From: SIG299 sp051880375
GTDB lineage: Bacteria > Bacillota > Clostridia > Lachnospirales > Lachnospiraceae
Reading direction: 5' to 3'
Assembly (NCBI GenBank): GCA_051880375.1
Contig: JBJENV010000017.1
Coordinates: forward strand, 26,780 to 90,779
Length of the DNA stretch: 64,000 nucleotides
Part shown: piece by piece, positions 9,515-16,272 of the stretch
Numbering within the stretch: position 1 is the stretch's first letter
How the letters are laid out: each line of letters begins with the position of its first letter
Made by a program: the position numbers and the translations under genes
Notes under the pieces: model-generated
The model's database searches: none
Seen by the model: only the letters and a program-made list of their open reading frames with translations
What the model was told of the DNA's origin: nothing

Positions 9515-9564
9515 AAAAAAAGACATTCCTGTAAATCACTACCGTGACTCTTACAAGAATGTCT
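9515..9564 (-). terminator. Rho-independent terminator after divIC
   Basis: A 14-bp stem (9521-9534 with 9551-9564, one G-T pair) is followed on the minus strand by seven T. It begins just after the divIC stop and separates the spoVT-divIC group from spoIIE. Confidence 0.9.
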
Positions 9565-9565
9565 G

Positions 9566-9865
9566 CTACTTTTCCTCTTCCTCCGGTCGGAAAATAATTT
9601 CGTCTTCATAGACCAGTCCCAACTTTTCTCTTGCAGTTTCTTCAATATAGCGAAGTGTCTGCATATATCTTTCCCGCTCCAGAAGAAGCTCTGCCCGCTC
9701 CTGCTCCTTCAGCAGCTGCTCGCTAAGCTCTGCATACTGCTTTTCCAGTGCCCGCCTTTCCTCCTCCAGCGCCACACGGCTGTAGGTAACGACCGCGCAC
9801 AAAATCAACACCGCGATTGCGATGATTTTAAGTCCGCTTTTTCTTTTTTGCCTTTTTCGGCTCAT
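9566..9865 (-). CDS. divIC: Septum formation initiator DivIC/FtsB-type protein
   Basis: Bitopic division protein that joins the FtsL/DivIB complex at the septum. A basic N terminus (RKRQKRK) precedes a single membrane span of about 18 residues, then an extracytoplasmic coiled coil rich in Glu and Leu, and an EETAREKLGLVYEDE motif typical of the family. About 99 residues. The ATG at 9865 is preferred over a GTG four codons upstream because GGTGA lies 7 nt before it. The start overlaps the yabQ end, as expected for the conserved yabP-yabQ-divIC order. Confidence 0.9.
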   Translation of the reverse strand: MSRKRQKRKSGLKIIAIAVLILCAVVTYSRVALEEERRALEKQYAELSEQLLKEQERAELLLERERYMQTLRYIEETAREKLGLVYEDEIIFRPEEEEK

Positions 9866-10322
9866 GCTTTTTGTCACCCGATACTTTCTGTTTTTCCTTG
9901 CGTTTTTCCGCCTTCTGTGCTTTTATTTTAGTCCGTTTCTCCTGTTTTTGCAACCTCTTCTTTCTTCCAAATGACGCAAGCTTCCGGTAAAGAGCAGTTG
10001 CCGGAAAAAACAGAAGCCTAAGAAGCGAAATTTCTGCCAGTCTGAGCAGAGGTCCAAGTGTCTGCAAATAAAGTATCACTCCAAGCGCACAGCCAAAAAA
10101 TGCAAACCATCGCATGCTCCCCTCATTCCGTATGTACAAAAGGCCGAAAAAGCCAAGCCCCGCTGTCAGGAAAAACAGGATATCCTCTGCATCCGTCACA
10201 GCGACAGAATGCTTTACCAAAGCCCGCAGCACTCTGAGCTGGTCGTAGCACACACAAAGCAGGGCACCGAATACAATCGACGAAAGAAAAAACTGTACCT
10301 CCGGCACAATGGTTGTATTCAT
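9828..10322 (-). CDS. yabQ: Spore cortex biosynthesis protein YabQ
   Basis: Membrane protein needed for spore cortex formation, made in the mother cell in Bacillus. The 164-residue sequence has about four hydrophobic segments (near 9-25, 47-62, 70-87 and 92-110), with CYDQLRVLRA after the first, a recognised YabQ feature. The tail from residue 118 is extremely Lys/Arg-rich and probably cytoplasmic. ATG with AGGTGG upstream; only 8 bp from yabP and overlapping divIC. Confidence 0.9.
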   Translation of the reverse strand: MNTTIVPEVQFFLSSIVFGALLCVCYDQLRVLRALVKHSVAVTDAEDILFFLTAGLGFFGLLYIRNEGSMRWFAFFGCALGVILYLQTLGPLLRLAEISLLRLLFFPATALYRKLASFGRKKRLQKQEKRTKIKAQKAEKRKEKQKVSGDKKHEPKKAKKKKRT

Positions 10323-10330
10323 GCCGCCAC

Positions 10331-10612
10331 CTATCGAAACAGACGCGCAAAAAGCGACTCCTGTCCCGCTTTTCCCGCTTTTTCGGAATAGAGCAGACTA
10401 TCGATTCGCCCGTCTAAGTCCACCTCACCCTTTTCTACGGTGAGGCGTTTTATGAACAGCTCCTCGCCCCGGATGATTAATGCTCCCATGACCGTATCAA
10501 GCACAACCTCCTTCGCATCAAAGGAAATTACCTCTTTGATTCCGGTAAACCGGCTCTGCTTTCTTCCCTGTATTTCTATTTTATGGCTTCCTGCAAGCTG
10601 CTTTTCCTCCAT
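10331..10612 (-). CDS. yabP: Sporulation protein YabP
   Basis: Spore-coat/cortex protein of the YabP/YqfC family. The family core is seen in GRKQSRFTGIKEVISFD and VLDTVMGALIIRGEELFIKRL. The start at 10612 (MEEKQ) gives 93 residues, close to the usual 90-100; an upstream GTG at 10714 would add 34 residues absent from the family. The ribosome site is weak. About 45 bp upstream a GCATATT (10657-10663, minus strand) matches a sigma-E -35 exactly, but the matching -10 is poor, so this is only a hint of mother-cell control. It lies between the S4 gene and yabQ as in other Firmicutes. Confidence 0.88.
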   Translation of the reverse strand: MEEKQLAGSHKIEIQGRKQSRFTGIKEVISFDAKEVVLDTVMGALIIRGEELFIKRLTVEKGEVDLDGRIDSLLYSEKAGKAGQESLFARLFR

Positions 10613-10726
10613 CCTTATGTCCCGTCCTCTGCGCCGTAGCAATCCTGTTTTTAGATAATATGCGGACAGGTCGGAACTTATGACAGGGATTTTCATGACA
10701 GTGCATTCCTTCACTGAATATTTCTG

Positions 10727-10966
10727 CTACAGATAGCGGAACAGTTCCTTCGCTTCGTCTTTTTTTGTCGTGTCCTGAATATCTAAAACCTCCACACGCA
10801 CTGCCTTGTTTCCGAAGCCGATTTCGATGATGTCACCGACCTTCACCTCTGCGGATGCCTTTGCCGGCTTATCATTAATCATTACCCGTCCCGCATCACA
10901 GGCTTCGTTTGCAACGGTTCTGCGTTTAATCAAGCGGGATACTTTTAAGTATTTATCCAGTCTCAT
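10727..10966 (-). CDS. S4-domain RNA-binding protein (YabO / RqcP-like)
   Basis: 79 residues consisting of a single S4 fold: MRLDKYLKVSRLIKRRTVANEA followed by GRVMIND and VKVGDIIEIGFG. Proteins of this type (Hsp15/RqcP, Bacillus YabO/YlmH-related) bind the large ribosomal subunit or peptidyl-tRNA during ribosome-associated quality control. The position between HU/mazG and yabP is that of Bacillus yabO, now known as rqcP. ATG preceded by AAAGGAGA. Confidence 0.85.
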   Translation of the reverse strand: MRLDKYLKVSRLIKRRTVANEACDAGRVMINDKPAKASAEVKVGDIIEIGFGNKAVRVEVLDIQDTTKKDEAKELFRYL

Positions 10967-11018
10967 CTATGTTCTCCTTTCTCATTCATTTTGCTCTCAT
11001 GTCGCTTCCACAAACGAA

Positions 11019-11052
11019 GAAAGACTGCAAAGGAAATCCTCTGCAGTCTTTC
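11019..11052 (-). terminator. Hairpin terminator after the HU gene
   Basis: A perfect 11-bp stem GAAAGACTGCA / TGCAGTCTTTC with a 12-nt loop is followed on the minus strand by a partly T-rich run (TTCGTTTG). The U-tract is imperfect, so it may be partial and allow downstream expression of the S4-yabP-yabQ-divIC genes. Confidence 0.6.
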
Positions 11053-11076
11053 GAATTCATTCATTTCTGATTAGAA

Positions 11077-11352
11077 TTAAGCGTTTACAACGTCCTTTAA
11101 AGCCTTACCAGCCTTGAACTTAGGAGCCTTGGAAGCTGCGATTGTAATGGTTTCCTTTGTCTGAGGATTTCTTCCGGTTCTGGCTGGTCTCTCGGAAACT
11201 TCAAATGTACCGAAGCCTACTAACTGAACCTTCTCGCCCTTCTTTAATTCTTCTGTTACAACATCGATGAATGCCTTTAATGCCTTCTCAGAATCCTTCT
11301 TGGATAATTCTGCGCTTTCTGCAATTGCTGCAACTAATTCTGTCTTGTTCAT
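11077..11352 (-). CDS. hup: HU-family DNA-binding protein
   Basis: Small nucleoid protein that bends and compacts DNA as a homodimer. The 91-residue sequence begins MNKTELVAAIAE and contains the signature GFGTFEVSERPARTGRNPQT with the conserved DNA-arm Pro in NPQT. The ATG at 11352 is chosen because GGAGG lies 9 nt upstream; an ATG three codons earlier abuts the ribosome site. A single-gene hairpin follows. High expression is expected for this protein. Confidence 0.97.
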   Translation of the reverse strand: MNKTELVAAIAESAELSKKDSEKALKAFIDVVTEELKKGEKVQLVGFGTFEVSERPARTGRNPQTKETITIAASKAPKFKAGKALKDVVNA

Positions 11353-11408
11353 GGATAACATCCTCCTCTAAAAGTATGTGGTTAAAGAGTTCATACATAA
11401 TCTGACGA

Positions 11409-11615
11409 TTATTTTATGCTCTGCCAGAGGGCATCTATCTCCTCTGCTGACATCTGACTAAGTTTCTTTTCCCGCTCGCGGGCCAATAACTCAATGCCTA
11501 CACATCTATTTATAAACTTATTAGTAGCATTTGTCAAGGAATTTTCTGCATTTAGCCCCAAAAACCTGGACAAATTAATCATGGAAAACATCAAATCCCC
11601 AAATTCCTCGTCCAC
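11409..11615 (-). pseudogene. mazG: MazG C-terminal domain remnant (N-terminal part missing)
   Basis: The frame encodes the second MazG-like nucleotide pyrophosphohydrolase domain: the acidic pair EELSELREAI ... VDEEFGDLMF and the closing AEEIDALW are typical of the C terminus of the roughly 260-residue MazG. The homologous frame continues upstream without stop through 11616 to about 11760 (it includes KVTEELSELREAI and FPWTSDGELK) and there overlaps the 3' end of spoVT in another frame, but no ATG, GTG or TTG is available before the GTG at 11615. The N-terminal domain is absent. In Bacillus the order is spoVT-yabM-yabN(mazG)-yabO; here yabM is gone and mazG is cut to a fragment, so I read it as a decaying gene. 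A short protein made from an unusual start remains possible. Confidence 0.65.
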
Positions 11616-11704
11616 ACGGTCCTTTCCCTGGCCTATTGCCTCCCGAAGTTCGGAAAGTTCCTCTGTTACCTTCCCGAAAACCTGCTCCGCCCTCCTGTGT
11701 ATTT

Positions 11705-12250
11705 TTAATTCTCCATCTGACGTCCAAGGAAAGATGCCGCTGTCATTGCAAGCTTTAATTCCAGTTCCCCGAGCTTCTGCTTTGTATCTCTTGCCAGAAT
11801 CAGAACGGCTCCTATGACATCACCCTCACTGATAATCGGCACGATCACCTGCTGTTCATAATCCTCTTCATCCAGACTGATGGAAATATAGGTGCGTTCC
11901 CCTTTGCTTGCCACAACCGTCTCACGTTCGGTCATCAGACTCTCCAGCTCCTTGCTGACCGCCTTTGCAAGCAGGTCCCGCTTGCTTGTTCCCGATACTG
12001 CAATGAACTGGTCCCGGTCCGCAATTGCCACTACCATACCGGTCGTCTGTGCCATCGAATCGGCATACTGCTTTGCGAATGCGCCAAGCTCCCCGATGGG
12101 AGAATATTTCTTTAAAATGATTTCCCCCTCACGGTCCGTAAAAATTTCCAGCGGGTCACCCTCACGGATACGCAGGGTTCTTCTGATTTCCTTCGGTACT
12201 ACAACTCTTCCTAAATCGTCAATACGACGTACAATTCCTGTTGCTTTCAT
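11705..12250 (-). CDS. spoVT: Stage V sporulation transcription factor SpoVT
   Basis: Regulator of late forespore genes. Residues 1-50 form a swapped-hairpin AbrB-type DNA-binding domain (GIVRRIDDLGRVVVPKEIRR), and residues 55-180 form a GAF-like domain (SMAQTTGMVVAIADRDQF). The length of 181 matches Bacillus SpoVT (178). ATG with GGAGG about 10 nt upstream. It is preceded by an excellent sigma-G promoter and starts the mazG-hup-yabP-yabQ-divIC direction. Confidence 0.95.
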   Translation of the reverse strand: MKATGIVRRIDDLGRVVVPKEIRRTLRIREGDPLEIFTDREGEIILKKYSPIGELGAFAKQYADSMAQTTGMVVAIADRDQFIAVSGTSKRDLLAKAVSKELESLMTERETVVASKGERTYISISLDEEDYEQQVIVPIISEGDVIGAVLILARDTKQKLGELELKLAMTAASFLGRQMEN

Positions 12251-12271
12251 TTTCCGCTTCTACCTCCACTT

Positions 12272-12286
12272 AACAAATAATTTGTT
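12272..12286. promoter_or_regulatory. 15-bp palindrome in the spoVT leader
   Basis: AACAAATAATTTGTT is a perfect palindrome around a central base, placed between the sigma-G -10 and the spoVT ribosome site. It could be an operator, possibly for SpoVT itself, but no consensus proves this. Confidence 0.35.
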
Positions 12287-12293
12287 GTGACGG

Positions 12294-12323
12294 TATTATG
12301 TGAAAAATGTGGCAGGTTTATGC
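12294..12323 (-). promoter_or_regulatory. Sigma-G promoter of spoVT
   Basis: On the minus strand GCATA (12319-12323), an 18-bp spacer and CATAATA (12294-12300) match the sigma-G pattern GMATR-N18-CATWMTA at every position. Bacillus spoVT is known to depend on sigma-G. The -35 overlaps the stop codon of the upstream GH43 gene. Confidence 0.8.
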
Positions 12324-13823
12324 GCATCCATCGTAAGTATAATTGAATTCGCCAAACGTTGCCGTACCGCCGGTTTCTTCGGTTGCAAAATAAGTTATCG
12401 CAAATCGATATCCGGTGAAATGCTCCAGCAGAAACGGCAGATTCTTTGTGACAGGTACCTCTTTGTATCCGTCGCCTGCATCATAAAAAAAGGTTGCCTG
12501 ATCCGAAACGCCTGCGAACTCTGCATGAATCTTGAATTTAGCCACAGACCCGGTCATTGTTTTTAGCACGGTTACCTTATCTTCTTCTCCTTTGTCAGGC
12601 TTTTCCATAAAAACAATGCTGTATCCGCTTTCCTCTGCCCGCATTCCGATAAAGCCGTACAGATATTGCAGGGCGGTCAGTCCGACGTAATCGCCCTTTT
12701 TCAGCTTCTCTCCATATACTGTAATCTCAGCCTCACAGGAAGGTTCACACATACGCTGTGTCAGGGAATTTTTTGCCTGTGTCGGGTCGGTACACAATTT
12801 GTCCGATGTGACCGAATACGTACCGTCTTTTAAGTTTCTCGTAATCAGCTCCATGGTAGGCTCATGGTTAAACTGCCACTGCCTGTGAAATCCGAAGCAG
12901 CTGTCCTTCGAAAAAATTACCTTAAAGTCATCACTACCTACCAGCTGTTTAAAATCACGTTTTCCATAAGCACTCAGTTCTTCTGTTGTCAGTCTGCCGT
13001 TGTTTCCAATCACCGGCTGTTTGCCGTCCCAGTGCATCGGAATGAGATACGGGATTCTTCCGCTGCCGCCCCTGTCCTGAAAAAGGATGGCATACCAGTC
13101 TCCGTCCGGAGTGTCGATGATGGCTCCCTGCGCAATTCCCGCATTCCGATATCCATTATCATCGGCAAAGACATCTCCGCCGGTAAATTCCCCGTTTAGC
13201 GAGTCCGAAAAAAAGCAGGCTTCTGTTCTGTACCACCTTCCCGGCAGGGAATGAATGAAAAACAGGTAATAAGTACCGTTGATTTTATAAAAATGCGTTC
13301 CTTCAAAGCCAAGAGTATTCTTCCACTCGTCTTTGACTACCATTTTGTGAAATCCGCCCGGCTTCGGACCCGAAAGGTCTTCCTTCAGTTCTGTCACATA
13401 AATTTCCCGGTTGCCATAAGCGATGTAAACCTTTCCGTCATCATCAAACAGCAGGGAGCTGTCATGATAAAACCCTTCGATTTCTTTCTTTTCCCACGTC
13501 CCGTACAGGTCTTTGGTCGTAAAAAGATAGGTCTTGTGAGTATCGTTTGCAACAAAGCAGATATAATACGTCCCATTGTGGTACCGGAAGCTTGCCGCCC
13601 ACATACCGGCGCTGTAAATGTTCCCTTCTTCCAGCCTCTGTGCCGGTGTACTGTCCAGCCGGTCGTATACATAGGTCGCATGTTCCCAGTGAACCAGGTC
13701 TGTAGAGCGGATAATTTCGCATCCCGGCATAAAGTACATCGATGTACCAAGCATATAATAGGTATCTTCCACCCGGATAATATCAACATCAGGAAAATCT
13801 ACATTTAATAATGGTTGATTCAT
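12318..13823 (-). CDS. GH43 beta-xylosidase / alpha-L-arabinofuranosidase, cytoplasmic
   Basis: Five-bladed propeller glycosidase acting on xylo- or arabinoxylo-oligosaccharides. The N terminus shows NVDFPDVDIIRVEDTYYMLGTS with the catalytic base Asp, then YHDSSLLFDDDGKVYIAYG with the pKa-modulating Asp, and LGFEGTHFYKINGTYYLFF with the acid Glu. Residues beyond about 310 form a beta-sandwich (concanavalin-like) domain as in GH43 xylosidases. No signal peptide. The ATG at 13823 has GGGAG 8 nt upstream; the longer frame from 13898 lacks a ribosome site. It follows GH51 by 44 bp, with no terminator before spoVT. Xylosidase and arabinofuranosidase cannot be told apart here. Confidence 0.85.
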   Translation of the reverse strand: MNQPLLNVDFPDVDIIRVEDTYYMLGTSMYFMPGCEIIRSTDLVHWEHATYVYDRLDSTPAQRLEEGNIYSAGMWAASFRYHNGTYYICFVANDTHKTYLFTTKDLYGTWEKKEIEGFYHDSSLLFDDDGKVYIAYGNREIYVTELKEDLSGPKPGGFHKMVVKDEWKNTLGFEGTHFYKINGTYYLFFIHSLPGRWYRTEACFFSDSLNGEFTGGDVFADDNGYRNAGIAQGAIIDTPDGDWYAILFQDRGGSGRIPYLIPMHWDGKQPVIGNNGRLTTEELSAYGKRDFKQLVGSDDFKVIFSKDSCFGFHRQWQFNHEPTMELITRNLKDGTYSVTSDKLCTDPTQAKNSLTQRMCEPSCEAEITVYGEKLKKGDYVGLTALQYLYGFIGMRAEESGYSIVFMEKPDKGEEDKVTVLKTMTGSVAKFKIHAEFAGVSDQATFFYDAGDGYKEVPVTKNLPFLLEHFTGYRFAITYFATEETGGTATFGEFNYTYDGCA

Positions 13824-13867
13824 TTCTTTCTCCCTTCCACAGACAGAACTAATCCGTGTTGCCGCAC

Positions 13868-15337
13868 TTACTCCAGAGTAATGCAGACTACTGCACAAGG
13901 AGGAACCGTAAGCCCGATGCGGCTGCCGTCCGTTTCCACCGCCATATCCTGAATGGCTACCCGTTCCGGATGTTCAAAATCATTGCATGCATGTACCTCA
14001 TTGGTCAGAATTCTTGCCGAGGCCTTTGAAAACGTGACACCGACAATGTCACTTTCCAGACTGACTGCGTCCGTAAGAGAGGTATTTGCCAGGGTAATGG
14101 TAAGTTTTCCGTCCTTTACAGAAGCAGAAGAGGAAACGTGCGGTACATTTTCGTAGGAGTCGAACTGGTCCACATAACAGTAAACCGCATCTCCTCCCTG
14201 ATGTCCTTTAAACAAGTCAAACACATGATACGTCGGAGTCTTGACCATCTTCTCTCCCTCTGTCAGAATCAGGGACTGAAGCACATTGACTGTCTGTGCC
14301 AGATTTGCCATGACAACACGTTTGCTGTGCCGGTTAAAGGTGTTTAACTCCATTCCTGCCACAATCGCATCACGCATGGTATTCTGCTGATATAAGAAGC
14401 CCGGATTGGTTCCCGGCTCCACTTCATACCAGCAGCCCCATTCACCTACCACAAGTCCGATTTCATTGTTCGGGTCGTATCGGTTCATAATCTCGGTATG
14501 TCTGGTTAACAGGGTATCCAGATAATTCGCCGATTTCAGTGTATGATAATATGCTTCCTCATCAAATTCCGTTGCATGTCCTCTCTTTTCCCAGTCGTAG
14601 ACAGTATAATAGTGCAAATCGATTCCCTTTACCATTCCCGGATTCAGATTCTTCATCAGACTCTCCATCCATTCAAAATCGGAGGCGTTCGGTCCGCAGG
14701 CAATCTTGTACAGGGAATTACCGGAATGATTCTTGCAGTACGTCTGATATCTGCGGTATTCGTCCACATACTTTTCCGGACGCATATTGCCGCCGCAGCC
14801 CCAGTTTTCATTACCGACTCCGAGATATTTTAACCTCCAAGGCTCCTTACGTCCGTTTTCAGCACGCAGCTTTGTCATTGGTGAGGAGGCTGCCGATGTA
14901 ATGTATTCTACCCATTCCGACATTTCCTGTACGGTGCCGCTGCCTACATTTGCATTGATATACGGTTCACAGCCGACCAGCTCACAGAGCTTTAAAAATT
15001 CATGTGTTCCGAAGGAATTGTCTTCCGTGACACCGCCCCAGTTTGTATTGACAATTTCTTTCCGCTGCGACTTCGGACCGATGCCGTCCTTCCAGTGATA
15101 TTCGTCCGCAAAGCATCCGCCCGGCCAACGTAAGACAGGAAGCTTGATGTTTCGAAAGGCATCAATAATATCCTTGCGGATTCCGCCCACATTCGGAATT
15201 TCCGAATGCTCGCCAACAAAAATTCCCCCATAAATACATCTTCCGAGATGTTCCGAAAAATGTCCGTAGATTTCCGGATGAATATGGCCGATGACATCCT
15301 TTGCATTGACTAACATTGTAACCTTTTTCTCTGACAT
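13868..15337 (-). CDS. GH51 alpha-L-arabinofuranosidase, cytoplasmic
   Basis: Releases arabinose side chains from arabinoxylan or arabinan oligosaccharides. Family blocks IYGHFSEHLGRCIYGGI and LRWPGGCFADEYHW are present; the acid/base Glu lies in YLGVGNENWG and the nucleophile Glu in VVGEWGCW. 489 residues without signal peptide, the normal size for bacterial intracellular GH51. The C-terminal beta-domain ends PPCAVVCITLE. First gene of a GH51-GH43 pair divergent from an AraC regulator. Confidence 0.92.
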   Translation of the reverse strand: MSEKKVTMLVNAKDVIGHIHPEIYGHFSEHLGRCIYGGIFVGEHSEIPNVGGIRKDIIDAFRNIKLPVLRWPGGCFADEYHWKDGIGPKSQRKEIVNTNWGGVTEDNSFGTHEFLKLCELVGCEPYINANVGSGTVQEMSEWVEYITSAASSPMTKLRAENGRKEPWRLKYLGVGNENWGCGGNMRPEKYVDEYRRYQTYCKNHSGNSLYKIACGPNASDFEWMESLMKNLNPGMVKGIDLHYYTVYDWEKRGHATEFDEEAYYHTLKSANYLDTLLTRHTEIMNRYDPNNEIGLVVGEWGCWYEVEPGTNPGFLYQQNTMRDAIVAGMELNTFNRHSKRVVMANLAQTVNVLQSLILTEGEKMVKTPTYHVFDLFKGHQGGDAVYCYVDQFDSYENVPHVSSSASVKDGKLTITLANTSLTDAVSLESDIVGVTFSKASARILTNEVHACNDFEHPERVAIQDMAVETDGSRIGLTVPPCAVVCITLE

Positions 15338-15387
15338 AACCTTCTCCTTTCGTTTGCGTAAAGCAACACAGTATACTATATATTTTT

Positions 15388-15415
15388 ATTATATCCGTTG
15401 ACATTCCGGATGCAA
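15388..15415 (-). promoter_or_regulatory. Candidate promoter of GH51-GH43
   Basis: On the minus strand TATAAT (15388-15393) is preceded 16 bp upstream by the weak -35 TTGCAT. It interlocks with the divergent araC-type promoter, so one regulator could control both directions. Confidence 0.4.
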
Positions 15416-15426
15416 TAACATATCCT
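15398..15426 (+). promoter_or_regulatory. Sigma-A promoter of the AraC regulator and GH115
   Basis: TTGACA (15398-15403), a 17-bp spacer and TATCCT (15421-15426). It ends 45 bp before the regulator start codon. Confidence 0.65.
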
Positions 15427-15470
15427 ATTCTTATACTTACAAATCGTCTGATGAACGAAAGGAGCAGCAA

Positions 15471-16244
15471 ATGAAGCTTCATATGATTGGGTTAGACCTA
15501 AAGCATGACAAAAATTTCATCATCAACCGACCGGAAGGTTCCGGAGACAATCTGCTTCTAATCTACAAAACAGAAGCTCTGGTATACAAAAACGAAGAAA
15601 AAATCCACGTCTTTCCCAACAGCTGTATCATCTACAAAAAAAGAACACCGCAGCATTACTGCGCCTGCTCCGAAACCTACATAAACCACTTTCTGCATTT
15701 TGACAGCTGCGGTGATTCCGTCTTTTCCGAGCTTTCCCTGCCGGTCGATACTCCTTTTTATCTTCAAAATATCGAAGAGATTGAAAGCATTCTCCGTTTC
15801 ATCAGCAGAGAGCAGATTTCTGCTTCTCCCCTTAAGGAATCAAATGCCGGTCTTCTTCTGCAATTATTGTTTCAAAAGTTATCGGAAAATCAAAGAGAAT
15901 TCCACGCGATGGAATACGACTTAAAACACCGGGAAGAGCTGACAGCTCTGCGTTCGGAAATCTACAGCACGCCGCGCAAATACAGCACCGTCCGCGAACT
16001 GGCGGATTCCGTCAACCTAAGTCTTTCCTATTTTCAGTCCTTATACAGTACCTATTTCGGCGTCAGCTGCTATGACGACCTGCTGACAGCCAAAATCGCA
16101 AGCGGAAAGAGCTTTTTGCAAAACAGTAACCTTTCCGTCAAAGAAATTGCCTTTCTTTGCGGATACGAAAACGACACTTGCTTCATGCGATGCTTCAAAA
16201 AAAGAACAGGACTGACGCCGTCGGAATATCGAAGGGAAAAATAG
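15471..16244 (+). CDS. AraC-family transcriptional regulator (xylan side-chain genes)
   Basis: 257 residues: an N-terminal sensor-like region (1-140, without a recognised catalytic motif) and a C-terminal double helix-turn-helix (about 160-257) with STVRELADSVNLSLSYFQSLYS and the second-helix segment VKEIAFLCGYENDTCFMRCFKK followed by TGLTPSEYR. AAAGGAG precedes the ATG by a good distance. It lies between divergent GH51 and the downstream GH115 gene (28 bp away), so it probably activates both in response to a xylan- or arabinose-derived sugar; the ligand is inferred from context only. Confidence 0.9.
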   Translation: MKLHMIGLDLKHDKNFIINRPEGSGDNLLLIYKTEALVYKNEEKIHVFPNSCIIYKKRTPQHYCACSETYINHFLHFDSCGDSVFSELSLPVDTPFYLQNIEEIESILRFISREQISASPLKESNAGLLLQLLFQKLSENQREFHAMEYDLKHREELTALRSEIYSTPRKYSTVRELADSVNLSLSYFQSLYSTYFGVSCYDDLLTAKIASGKSFLQNSNLSVKEIAFLCGYENDTCFMRCFKKRTGLTPSEYRREK

Positions 16245-16272
16245 CAGAAATAAATCCATCGGAGGAGAATAC

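Noticed and set aside
12864..13808. Two long open frames opposite GH43
   Set aside because: Antisense to the catalytic domain of GH43 with no recognisable family.
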